Source: an uncultured Saprospiraceae bacterium (GTDB lineage: Bacteria; Bacteroidota; Bacteroidia; Chitinophagales; Saprospiraceae). From it: a DNA stretch of 64,000 nucleotides. Location: the NCBI GenBank assembly GCA_937921825.1, contig CAKZVK010000021.1, positions 45,712 to 109,711 on the forward strand, in the 5' to 3' direction. The position numbers and the translations under genes were made by a program. Below are positions 45,734-53,997 of this stretch, in pieces (positions within the stretch are counted from its first letter, which is position 1; the number at the start of each line of letters is the position of its first letter). The notes under the pieces were generated by a model. The model was not told where the DNA came from and ran no database searches. It saw only the letters and a list, made by a program, of their open reading frames with translations.

Positions 45734-46629
45734 GTGTCCTCCTTGCTCGTATTTATAAAAAAGACCCCTACAAGCATGATAGCCGCTGCAAGCATAGAGA
45801 GCTTGGTTATGAGCTCATCATTATATAGATATCCTAGGATCATGGCTATAATCGGATTGACATAGGTATTAGTTACCACCTTTTCTGTAGAGACATTTCG
45901 AAGCAAGAAATTAAAAGCTGTGAATGCCGCTATAGACCCAAAAATCACTAGGTAGCTAATAGACAGCAAAGTTCTAGAGCTCAACTGTGACCACTCTACT
46001 TGCTCTTCTCCAATTAAAAAACTGATAATTATAGTGGCTATTCCACCCACAAACATCTGAATGGCAGAGTTAGTCCATTCTGATTCTGGAAGTTTGACCT
46101 TACTCACAAAAATGGATCCTGATCCCCAGGCCAACATAGAAAGAAAGATCACCAGTACTCCTAGCCACTGCTCAGAGGAACTCACTATGGTCTTCTGTGA
46201 TACTAAGAGGTACATGCCTATCATCCCGAGCAGGATACCCAAAAATGCTTGCCCTGGTGGTCGTTTCTGATTGACAAGCCATAGCATGAGAACAATAATG
46301 AGAGGTTCTGCTGAGATAATCAGAGCTGTCAGGCCCGTATCCAAATAGTTTAAGGCCCAAATAGCTCCGCCTGTACCAAGACCCATGAAAACAAAGCCGG
46401 CAATGGCTGCATTTCTAATTTGAGCTCTAGGAGGCCATTCAAAATTCCCAATGAGGGCAATAATCGGAATAGTGAGTAGGGAAGCAATGGTATATCTAAG
46501 CCCACATAGCTTAAATGCTGGGATTTGCTCTATCGAAAATGCGGCAGCTAAATAGGTAGACCCCCATACTATGTAGATAATAGCAAAACAGAGGATAATT
46601 AAGCTCTGAGCAGGTTTTTTACTAGACAT
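45718..46629 (-). CDS. EamA-family drug/metabolite transporter
   Basis: 303 residues with ten hydrophobic helices in two EamA repeats (about 10-140 and 155-295). Signature pieces: Tyr-Ile-Val-Trp-Gly-Ser-Thr-Tyr-Leu-Ala in helix 1, and Tyr-Val-Asn-Pro-Ile-Ile-Ala near the end of the second repeat. Such inner-membrane exporters move amino acids, metabolites or drugs; substrate unknown. Its 3' end overlaps the terminator of the convergent gene. Confidence 0.9.
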   Translation of the reverse strand: MSSKKPAQSLIILCFAIIYIVWGSTYLAAAFSIEQIPAFKLCGLRYTIASLLTIPIIALIGNFEWPPRAQIRNAAIAGFVFMGLGTGGAIWALNYLDTGLTALIISAEPLIIVLMLWLVNQKRPPGQAFLGILLGMIGMYLLVSQKTIVSSSEQWLGVLVIFLSMLAWGSGSIFVSKVKLPESEWTNSAIQMFVGGIATIIISFLIGEEQVEWSQLSSRTLLSISYLVIFGSIAAFTAFNFLLRNVSTEKVVTNTYVNPIIAMILGYLYNDELITKLSMLAAAIMLVGVFFINTSKEDTKKAH

Positions 46630-46870
46630 TCTGGGGTAATCTTCTGGACTATGCTCCTTTGCAGATAATTCTTGGCAAAAAAAGACGGCAATGCGTCATT
46701 TACAGATCAAATGTATGATTATAAAGCAGTATTGGAATAATTATTGGCTTTCAATGGTTGTTTAATGTGACTAACGCATAAGATTTGCGTCTCAGAAACC
46801 GACTACCTAAACTTTTCCCTCCTTAGATATTCCTTTTTATTTAAATTGCGTAAGCTTTAATAAACAACAT

Positions 46871-47332
46871 ATGCTTCACAAGGAAGTTAAGAAGGTATTA
46901 TACATAGAGGACAATATTGCCGATATCAAATTGTTCGAGGAGGCCATTTCATTTAATGATTTGGCTATCAAGCTTGAATATGTCACAGACGGTCAAGAAA
47001 TGCTCAATTATTTTGAGGCATCTAAGAAGGCCCATTACCGTGATCTACCAGACCTCATCATTTCAGATCTAAACCTACCTAAGATTAGTGGGCAGCAAGT
47101 CATATCTGAAATCAAGAAAGATGAAGTCTTCAAGAAGATTCCAGTTATCGTATTTACGACATCAAAACTCAAAAGTGATATCGAAAGATGCTATGAGTAT
47201 GGTGCCAATGCTTACCTGTCTAAGCCAGTAGATATTGATAAAATCTTCGAACTGATAGAGTTGATAGATAAGTTCTGGTTACGAAACTGTCTTCTGATTA
47301 AGAATCCTAGCTCTTCAGAAGTTACTGCATAA
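46871..47332 (+). CDS. Single-domain response regulator (Rcp1-like)
   Basis: 153 residues, one receiver domain and no output domain. Acidic pocket Glu13-Asp14, phospho-acceptor Asp66 (Leu-Ile-Ile-Ser-Asp-Leu-Asn-Leu-Pro), switch Thr96/97 and Lys118 (Leu-Ser-Lys-Pro). The type often works with phytochrome-like or hybrid histidine kinases; none is in the window. Its final 11 bases overlap the convergent NlpC/P60-type gene. Confidence 0.93.
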   Translation: MLHKEVKKVLYIEDNIADIKLFEEAISFNDLAIKLEYVTDGQEMLNYFEASKKAHYRDLPDLIISDLNLPKISGQQVISEIKKDEVFKKIPVIVFTTSKLKSDIERCYEYGANAYLSKPVDIDKIFELIELIDKFWLRNCLLIKNPSSSEVTA

Positions 47333-48131
47333 CGCTAACTCTTCTGATCGTTCTTAACTTAAAAGTGTATTTCTTTATACTCCTATCATAGATCCCTTGC
47401 TGGTCTAAGAGATCCGTTCTTACCTGTCCATGTACATGCATAATCTTAGAATCATCCAAAATGAGCCCTACATGCATGATCTGATGACTTTCATCCTCAA
47501 AAAAGGCCAAATCACCCACTCTCGATTGAGCTTGGAATCCGATATCCTCCCCTAATACAGATTGCTCTACACAAGATCTAGGAATATTAATGCCTATCAT
47601 CTTGAATATAATCTGAATAAAACCAGATGCATCTATCCCTAGAATAGATCTCCCTCCATACAAGAATGGACAGTGTATATAGCGCTTAGCTATGCTGAGG
47701 AGTAGCCTTTCGGAAGACTGTGATTGCTTTAGATCTATGATTTGTCCAGAATATTGGAAATCGCCAAAAGGCATCTTTACATTCAGACCATCACATCTAA
47801 ATAAGTTAGAGCCTATAGAAATAGGTATAGTGTACTGTTTGGAGCTGGAATTAATACCGTGCAAGTGGTCTAGTGCAAAGGTGGTGCAGGGCTCAAAATA
47901 CTTCAGTTGAGAATCTTTAAGCACATAAAATTGCTTAGGATCTACCCAACCGATAGTGCCATCCCAGGAACACTTCACTCTATACCATTCTTTACTTTTC
48001 TTGGAGATGATTTCTACGTACTCACCAAATAAGACCTGAGATACCAAGTAAGACCTATGACTAGGCAGCTGCCTTAGACTAGCTATACTGATTTTGCATA
48101 TCGCAATTGAACTTAATTTTGGCCTTCCCAA
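47322..48131 (-). CDS. NlpC/P60-like protein lacking the catalytic cysteine
   Basis: 269 residues: SH3-like N-terminal region (about 15-75, Gly-Trp-Val-Asp-Pro-Lys) and a C-terminal NlpC/P60 fold (about 140-265). In active cell-wall endopeptidases the motif is Asp-Cys-Ser-Gly-Phe; here it reads Asp167-Ala168-Ser-Gly-Phe, coded GCA. The histidines are kept (Met-His220-Val-Gly-Leu and His232-Val-His234). It should not cleave peptidoglycan by the usual mechanism and may bind murein or regulate another enzyme. No signal peptide is clear. The frame is intact, so it is not simple decay. Confidence 0.85.
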   Translation of the reverse strand: MGRPKLSSIAICKISIASLRQLPSHRSYLVSQVLFGEYVEIISKKSKEWYRVKCSWDGTIGWVDPKQFYVLKDSQLKYFEPCTTFALDHLHGINSSSKQYTIPISIGSNLFRCDGLNVKMPFGDFQYSGQIIDLKQSQSSERLLLSIAKRYIHCPFLYGGRSILGIDASGFIQIIFKMIGINIPRSCVEQSVLGEDIGFQAQSRVGDLAFFEDESHQIMHVGLILDDSKIMHVHGQVRTDLLDQQGIYDRSIKKYTFKLRTIRRVSVMQ

Positions 48132-48260
48132 TTAAAAATAATTAAGACCATGAAATTACAATTCTCCTGCACCTATATTCTATCCTGAACAATGATATCC
48201 CTATAATTTTTCGTTACATCCTTACAAAGTGAAGTATTACAATAATTGTAGATTTGTAGA

Positions 48261-49313
48261 ATGATTCAAAGGTATTCCAAGCTAGCTATTTTTATATTTC
48301 TTGCTACTCTAGCCTACGGGCAGGATGAGCACTTCAGCCAGTTCTATGCGGTCCCCATGCATATGAACCCCGCTCTTACAGGAGCATATGAAGGCACCTA
48401 TAGAATGGCAGCTATCTATAGAGATCAGTGGAATAATCAACTCGAGTCCCCATATAGAACCTTTGCAGCAGGTGGAGACACCAATATTGATTTTAAAATA
48501 GGCAATCAGAAAGCACCAGATAAAATAGGTATTGGGCTCTTCTTTGTGAATGATAAGGTCTCCGAATTCGCTACGGTAAACAATAAAATATCTGCTAATT
48601 TTTCTTACCAGAAAAGACTGGGAGATCAGAGACCCTCCTACTTAGGAGCAGGAGTTCAGTTTGGAATCACTCAAAGAAATATAAACTACGATAATATTTT
48701 CTTCCAAGATCAATTCAATCAGATAGATGACTTCAATCTGCCAACAGGTGAAGTATTACCTCCCAATAATTTTGGAGCTTTTGATTTGTCCTTAGGGATA
48801 AATTACTCTGTCCAATATGATAAAGCTTCCTTACATATAGGATCAGCGCTGCACCATGTCAATAAACCATCGTATTCTTTCTTCAGCAAGCAGGAGTTCA
48901 GCAATCCTAGTATAGATATCTCACAAAAATTAGAATCCCGCTTTGTTGCTCATGTCAGCTACAATAAGCAACTAAGATACCTTGTCCAATTGCAGCCCCG
49001 TCTAGTGTATCAGAAACAAGGAGAAGACAACCAAATAGATTTTGGTACTAACCTAGAGTATAAATTCAAAGACAGCTCGACTGCCATAATCTTTGGAATG
49101 TGGATGACGACCTTAGACGACCTGGATGGATTACATCTAGAGAATATCACACCGCTCTTAGGGATACAAAAAGATCAATTCATATTTGGACTTTCTTATG
49201 ACATCCATCTTAGAGATCTCTTATCCTCGCCTTTTGGTTTTAATACTTTCGAGTTTTCAATCAGATTCAGTGGAGAGTATGAAGAGGGAGGTGCTTACTG
49301 TCCGACTTTCTAA
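48261..49313 (+). CDS. PorP/SprF-family type IX secretion membrane protein
   Basis: 350 residues: a signal peptide (to about Tyr-Gly-Gln), mature start Asp-Glu-His-Phe-Ser-Gln-Phe-Tyr, then Met-His-Met-Asn-Pro-Ala-Leu-Thr-Gly-Ala, diagnostic for PorP/SprF. The rest alternates as an outer-membrane barrel. These proteins anchor or help export T9SS/gliding substrates, often paired with a large adhesin. Followed after 17 bases by a thioredoxin-like lipoprotein. Confidence 0.92.
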   Translation: MIQRYSKLAIFIFLATLAYGQDEHFSQFYAVPMHMNPALTGAYEGTYRMAAIYRDQWNNQLESPYRTFAAGGDTNIDFKIGNQKAPDKIGIGLFFVNDKVSEFATVNNKISANFSYQKRLGDQRPSYLGAGVQFGITQRNINYDNIFFQDQFNQIDDFNLPTGEVLPPNNFGAFDLSLGINYSVQYDKASLHIGSALHHVNKPSYSFFSKQEFSNPSIDISQKLESRFVAHVSYNKQLRYLVQLQPRLVYQKQGEDNQIDFGTNLEYKFKDSSTAIIFGMWMTTLDDLDGLHLENITPLLGIQKDQFIFGLSYDIHLRDLLSSPFGFNTFEFSIRFSGEYEEGGAYCPTF

Positions 49314-49330
49314 TCTCCAAAATTTTCTAT

Positions 49331-50635
49331 ATGACGTCTAAGACTTTAATGCATTACACCTCTGTGGTTCTTGTGGCTACAGTAGCTATACTATTCTCGT
49401 CTTGTATAGAACAACCCAATTCTTTTACTCAGCTTCCTCCGGGAGAATGGCGGGGTATCTTAAAACTAAGCGACCCAGATCAAGTCATGGCTAATTCCTT
49501 AGACGAAGGAGATAGAAAAGTGAAAGACTACTTTGAATTACCTTTCAATCTAAGGACAGCATACAATAATGAGCAACTGGAAGTTTTCTTGATCAATGGA
49601 GAAGAAGAAATCAAAGTAGAATCGGTACACTTTGGTCGTGACCCTGGTACTGCCAAGGACACATTACAATTAGGTCTCGATGCCTTCGATACAAAAATGG
49701 ATGGCTTCTTTGAAGACAACTTTATAGAAGGTTACTGGATAGTCAATTACAAAGAAAATTACAAAATCCCATTCCTGGCCTCCTTTGGACAGAATCATAG
49801 ATTCATCAATAGGACAGAGGAAGAGACAGCTGACTTTTCTGGTAGATGGAAAGTCACTTTTGAATATGATAACGATAATGCCTACCCGGCAGTAGGAGAA
49901 TTCCAACAAAATGGAAATAAGCTGTCTGGAACTTTCCTTACAGAAACGGGTGACTATAGATACTTAGATGGTAATGCCTATGGGGATAAGCTGCGTTTAT
50001 CTGTCTTTGATGGGTCTCATGCTTTTCTATTTAGCGGGACTATGGAGCAAGATACTATCTATGGAGAATTCAGAAGTGGTAAGCATTATAAATCCAAATG
50101 GATGGCTACGAAAGATGCAGAGTACAAGCTTACTGATCCATACGAAATGACTAAAACAACTCAGTCAGAACCTATCAACTTTTCATTTCCAGATCCTACA
50201 GGAGAGGCCTATGCACTGCAAGATAACGGAAAGATAAAGTTGATAAATATCATGGGTACCTGGTGTCCAAACTGCAAAGATGAAATCCTCTATCTACAGC
50301 AATTGGATAAAAAGTATGGCGACAAGATAGACACGTACACTATTGCCTTTGAGCGCTACCGTGATAAGGAGAAAGCCAATAAAGTACTCAAGACCTATAA
50401 AGAAAAACTTGGTTTTGACTGGCCCATTCTACTGGGCGGCTATGCGGATAAATCAGAGACAACTAAGACCTTTCCTTTCCTAGATAAGATATACTCCTAC
50501 CCTACTCTATTAGTTCTGGATGGAGAAAATAAGATTAGATTTATACATACGGGATTCAATGGACCAGCTACATCTAAGTTTGCTTCCTTTAAAGTAGAAT
50601 TCGAATCTAAACTAGACCAATTACTAGCGGAATAA
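49331..50635 (+). CDS. TlpA-like thioredoxin-fold lipoprotein
   Basis: 434 residues: a lipobox (Leu-Phe-Ser-Ser-Cys), an N-terminal part (about 40-270) of beta-rich DUF4369-like character, and a C-terminal TlpA/thioredoxin domain with Gly-Thr-Trp-Cys-Pro-Asn-Cys (about 311-317) and a cis-proline segment Tyr-Pro-Thr. It is a periplasmic disulfide reductase or exchange protein. An alternative start is the ATG seven codons in. It lies 8 bases before an SDR gene, likely one operon. Confidence 0.88.
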   Translation: MTSKTLMHYTSVVLVATVAILFSSCIEQPNSFTQLPPGEWRGILKLSDPDQVMANSLDEGDRKVKDYFELPFNLRTAYNNEQLEVFLINGEEEIKVESVHFGRDPGTAKDTLQLGLDAFDTKMDGFFEDNFIEGYWIVNYKENYKIPFLASFGQNHRFINRTEEETADFSGRWKVTFEYDNDNAYPAVGEFQQNGNKLSGTFLTETGDYRYLDGNAYGDKLRLSVFDGSHAFLFSGTMEQDTIYGEFRSGKHYKSKWMATKDAEYKLTDPYEMTKTTQSEPINFSFPDPTGEAYALQDNGKIKLINIMGTWCPNCKDEILYLQQLDKKYGDKIDTYTIAFERYRDKEKANKVLKTYKEKLGFDWPILLGGYADKSETTKTFPFLDKIYSYPTLLVLDGENKIRFIHTGFNGPATSKFASFKVEFESKLDQLLAE

Positions 50636-50643
50636 TCAGCAAT

Positions 50644-51414
50644 ATGGAGAAGAAAATTGTACTCATTACTGGTGCTACATCAGGAATAGGAAAAGCAACT
50701 GCAAAGCGATTCGCTAAGAATGGCTACGATCTCATCCTGACTGGAAGAAGAAAGGATAAGCTAAAAGAGATTACAAACAAACTAGCCTCTAAGTATGCTG
50801 TAGACATCTTACCCCTATGCTTTGATGTCAGGAAGCATGATAAAGTAAAAAAAGCGCTGAAGTCCATATCGGGAAAGTGGCAGAATATAGATATCCTTAT
50901 AAATAACGCAGGCTTGGCCAAGGGCTTTGACCCTATCCATGAAGGCAATATTGAAGACTGGGAAATCATGATAGACACCAACCTTAAAGGCCTACTATAC
51001 ATGACCCGAGAGATAACTCCTCTAATGGTCAAAGCCCAAAGAGGACATATCATCAATGTCGCCTCTACCGCGGGAAAAGAGGTATACCCTAACGGTAACG
51101 TATATTGTGCTACGAAGCATGGCGTAGATGCCCTTACCAAAGCCATGAGAATAGACTTACACAGACATGGTATCAGAGTCGGACAAGTCGCTCCAGGTCA
51201 TGTCGAGTCTACAGAATTTGCACAAGTAAGATTCCACGGGGATAAGAAAAAAGCAAAGATCTATGAAGACTTTACACCTACCAATTCAAAAGATATAGCA
51301 AGAGTCATCTACTTCATAGCCTCCCAACCCAAGCATGTCAATATCCAAGACATACTCGTTATGGGTACGCAGCAAGCCAGTAGCAATTTCATAGATAGAT
51401 CTGGAAGAATCTAA
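50644..51414 (+). CDS. Short-chain dehydrogenase (YdfG-like)
   Basis: 256 residues: the NAD(P) loop Thr-Gly-Ala-Thr-Ser-Gly-Ile-Gly (10-17), Asn-Asn-Ala-Gly (about 90), catalytic Ser in Asn-Val-Ala-Ser-Thr-Ala-Gly and Tyr-x-x-x-Lys (Tyr-Cys-Ala-Thr-Lys, about 157-161). The closest known group oxidises 3-hydroxy acids such as serine/threonine or reduces malonic semialdehyde. It abuts the convergent thioesterase gene without a gap. Confidence 0.9.
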   Translation: MEKKIVLITGATSGIGKATAKRFAKNGYDLILTGRRKDKLKEITNKLASKYAVDILPLCFDVRKHDKVKKALKSISGKWQNIDILINNAGLAKGFDPIHEGNIEDWEIMIDTNLKGLLYMTREITPLMVKAQRGHIINVASTAGKEVYPNGNVYCATKHGVDALTKAMRIDLHRHGIRVGQVAPGHVESTEFAQVRFHGDKKKAKIYEDFTPTNSKDIARVIYFIASQPKHVNIQDILVMGTQQASSNFIDRSGRI

Positions 51415-51933
51415 CTAGAGGTTCTTAAAGAAAGCCTTTAGTCCTGTAGCATCTTTTGCTTTCATACGACCACCAAGTATTAATCTGAGTTCTCTTCTTC
51501 TAGGCGCACTCTTATAGAGCTTAGTCTCCTCCTTATTAGTGGGCTCTAATGGTGGCACCTTCTTAGGCTTCTTGGTTTTTTCACTTAAGGCAACGAATGT
51601 GAAATAGGCATGATTAGACTTGTAAGTGTTGTTCCCCGTAATATCTGTAGCAAACACTTCCATGTAGACTTCCACAGAAGTCTTAAAAGCTCTAGTCACT
51701 TTGGCCACTATACTGATCACATCACCTACTCGTATAGGTTTATTAAAAGAAACATGATCTACTGAAGCCGTCACTACATGTGCTTCGCAGTGCTTACCTG
51801 CACATATCCCTCCAGCTATATCCATCCATCTCATGAGGTTTCCTCCCATTAGATTACCTAGAGGATTAGCATCATTGGGCATAATAAGTTCAGTCATTAC
51901 TGTCTTACTATCTTCTACACTTTTTGCTTTCAT
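51415..51933 (-). CDS. Acyl-CoA thioesterase (hotdog fold, YciA/BFIT-type)
   Basis: 172 residues, one hotdog domain with Met-Pro-Asn-Asp-Ala-Asn-Pro-Leu-Gly-Asn-Leu-Met-Gly-Gly and Asp-His-Val-Ser-Phe-Asn-Lys-Pro, the active-site Asp/Asn region of acyl-CoA hydrolases. It cleaves acyl-CoA to free acid and CoA. Its basic tail (Arg-Arg-Arg-Glu-Leu) is ordinary. It starts one base after the end of lipB, so both are one minus-strand operon. Confidence 0.9.
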   Translation of the reverse strand: MKAKSVEDSKTVMTELIMPNDANPLGNLMGGNLMRWMDIAGGICAGKHCEAHVVTASVDHVSFNKPIRVGDVISIVAKVTRAFKTSVEVYMEVFATDITGNNTYKSNHAYFTFVALSEKTKKPKKVPPLEPTNKEETKLYKSAPRRRELRLILGGRMKAKDATGLKAFFKNL

Positions 51934-51934
51934 T

Positions 51935-52555
51935 TTAAGTTTTTACATAAGTTAGATCGAATACCTCTTGGCTGTGCTTTAGGATTTTTTGTTCGATTTC
52001 AGTTATCTCTATTTTATGACCTTTGAGTGCTTCCAAAGAAGTAACTTCTTTATCATCATCATTTATTCCACAGGGTATAATTCTATTGAAATGACTAAGA
52101 TCTGAATTTACATTGAAGCCAAAACCATGCATACTTACCCAACGACTTAGATGTACTCCTATCGCACATATCTTTTTCAGCTTACTTCCATGCTGAACCC
52201 ATACGCCTGTGTAGTCCTGTAATCTGAGGCCTTCTACTTCATACTCCGCAATAGTCCTGATAATGATCTCCTCTAGATTTCTTACGTACCTATGCACATC
52301 ACGATAGAGTCGTTCTAGATTCATGATATAATAGCCTGTAACCTGTCCTGGTCCATGATAGGTGATATCTCCTCCTCTATTTATATTATGAACTTCAAAG
52401 CCTTCTAAGGATAGATCCTCTTTAGATTGGAGTAGGTTTTCTTGCTTGGCACTCTTACCCAAAGTGAATACTGGCTTATGCTGGCAGAGGATTATATGAT
52501 TCAATATATCAGGTTGTTCTCCGCCCGACCTTCTGCTCTCGATTTTTTTAGCCAA
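51935..52555 (-). CDS. lipB: Octanoyltransferase LipB, start uncertain
   Basis: Transfers octanoyl from ACP to lipoyl domains. Motifs: Gly-Gly-Asp-Ile-Thr-Tyr-His-Gly-Pro-Gly-Gln, Lys-Ile-Cys-Ala-Ile-Gly (catalytic Lys), and Asn-Pro/Ile-Ile-Pro-Cys-Gly-Ile with the catalytic Cys. TTG at 52555 is the first usual start, but LipB-like sequence goes on upstream in frame (Ser-Tyr-Gln-Asp-Val-Trp-Asp-Phe-Gln-Ser-Leu) to a stop at 52649-52651, with no ATG, GTG or TTG in between. The true N-terminus is probably within 52556-52648, from a non-standard codon such as ATC or ATA, or the base sequence has an error. Confidence 0.88.
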   Translation of the reverse strand: MAKKIESRRSGGEQPDILNHIILCQHKPVFTLGKSAKQENLLQSKEDLSLEGFEVHNINRGGDITYHGPGQVTGYYIMNLERLYRDVHRYVRNLEEIIIRTIAEYEVEGLRLQDYTGVWVQHGSKLKKICAIGVHLSRWVSMHGFGFNVNSDLSHFNRIIPCGINDDDKEVTSLEALKGHKIEITEIEQKILKHSQEVFDLTYVKT

Positions 52556-52677
52556 CTTTATTCTCTCAAATAAAAGGGATTGAAAATCCCAAACATCTTG
52601 GTAAGATGAAGCGTTTATTTTATGATATTGGACAGTTAGTTTGATATTTTAGTGTTATTGGTTTAAAATTCGAGACT

Positions 52678-53700
52678 ATGAGAACTGTAGTAACCACTTT
52701 AATTTTATTTGCTCTTACAGGTTTTTGCACCGCTCAGGTTGCACCTAACTTTGATGTTGTGGATTCAGATGGCATTGCACATAACCTCTATGAGGACTAT
52801 CTGGACAAAGGTACTACAGTAGTTATAAAATTTTTCTTTGTGAATTGTCCTCCTTGTAATTCCATAGCCCCAAGTGTACAGGAGCTTTATGAAAAATGGG
52901 GAGAAGGACAATTCGATGTACAGTTTATAGAATTGACCACAAGTGGTAGTGATGATAGTGCTGCTGTAGCAGGCTACAAGGACAAGCACAGCCTTACCTT
53001 CCCTTCTATTGCAGCGGATGGAGGTGCTTCTGCAGCTAGATCTCCTTACACCTCTGGACAGTTTGGAACCTTCTTTGGTACACCAACTTTTGCAGTAATT
53101 GCAGCTGATAAGTCGGTAGTCTACAATACTGGAGGCTTAGGCAATTCTGGAAAAATAGAAAACTTAGATCAGGCCATAAAAGATGCTGGAGCCATTGGAG
53201 ACCCTGCAAATAATGCTCTACCTGCAGAGTTTACAATCACTAGCCAGAATGTATTTGGTGAAGAAGATGAGATAGAAATAACCTTAGGGGATGAAAACGA
53301 TCTCTCCATAAGTTACCCAATATCTTCTAACTCATTCTCTATCAACAACTTACAAGACGAGTACCCTGGGATCAACAATCCAGTATTAAGATTTTCTAAG
53401 TCAGGGCAAGCGTCCCAAAAAGTGAGTCCTCTAGACATGCTTCTCATGAGAAAACATATTCTCAACATCATCCCAATCACAGATGAAAGCATGAAAATAG
53501 CAGCAGATACTAATGGTGATGGCAATATTACCCCCTTAGATATGCTCGTCATGAGAAAACTCATACTTAATATCATTACTGAATTTCCCGCGGGATCTTA
53601 TCAAATGGTACCCAATGAACTTCCGATTACCCTAAAGGCTGGTGAATTACAGCAATTAGAGGTGAAATCGGTTAAAATTGGCGACCTAAACGGTTTCTAA
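52678..53700 (+). CDS. Secreted redoxin-fold protein with dockerin-like repeats
   Basis: 340 residues: a signal peptide (to about residue 20), a TlpA/redoxin domain (about 22-175) with Val-Asn-Cys-Pro-Pro-Cys-Asn-Ser (the active CxxC), then a dockerin-like pair (about 240-300): Ser-Pro-Leu-Asp-Met-Leu-Leu-Met-Arg-Lys and Asp-Thr-Asn-Gly-Asp-Gly-Asn-Ile-Thr-Pro-Leu-Asp-Met-Leu. It ends shortly after Lys-Ile-Gly-Asp-Leu-Asn-Gly, where related proteins continue to a T9SS sorting domain. Combination of a thiol redox domain with calcium-binding dockerin repeats is unusual. Transcribed divergently from lipB. Confidence 0.83.
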   Translation: MRTVVTTLILFALTGFCTAQVAPNFDVVDSDGIAHNLYEDYLDKGTTVVIKFFFVNCPPCNSIAPSVQELYEKWGEGQFDVQFIELTTSGSDDSAAVAGYKDKHSLTFPSIAADGGASAARSPYTSGQFGTFFGTPTFAVIAADKSVVYNTGGLGNSGKIENLDQAIKDAGAIGDPANNALPAEFTITSQNVFGEEDEIEITLGDENDLSISYPISSNSFSINNLQDEYPGINNPVLRFSKSGQASQKVSPLDMLLMRKHILNIIPITDESMKIAADTNGDGNITPLDMLVMRKLILNIITEFPAGSYQMVPNELPITLKAGELQQLEVKSVKIGDLNGF

Positions 53701-53997
53701 ACTAATACCTGTTAAAGAACTCACCCTTTCATTGATATAGTTAGTAGTTAGTAGTAACTTCGCATTACGATTTTCTGTAATATATAACTCGCAGTAAATC
53801 ATCCAATCTGAGATAATTTTAGCCAAGTTTTGCCCAAAGACAAGCTAATATTATAATCCTAGGTTCTTTTAACATAAATTTTGGAGACCTCTAGAAGCGT
53901 TTACGTCTACATAAACGTATTCCAATAGGAATGGAATCCGCTGAGCCTATCTTAAACATCTATTTATCCGTAACCTACTCAAATTAAAAATTCTAAA
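53701..53997. promoter_or_regulatory. Upstream region of the giant adhesin with small hairpins
   Basis: Nearly 300 bases with no gene. CGTTTA (53898-53903) pairs with TAAACG (53912-53917), and ATTCC/GGAAT repeats follow at about 53919-53937. No TAnnTTTG element was found close to the start. This may be a structured leader. Confidence 0.35.
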
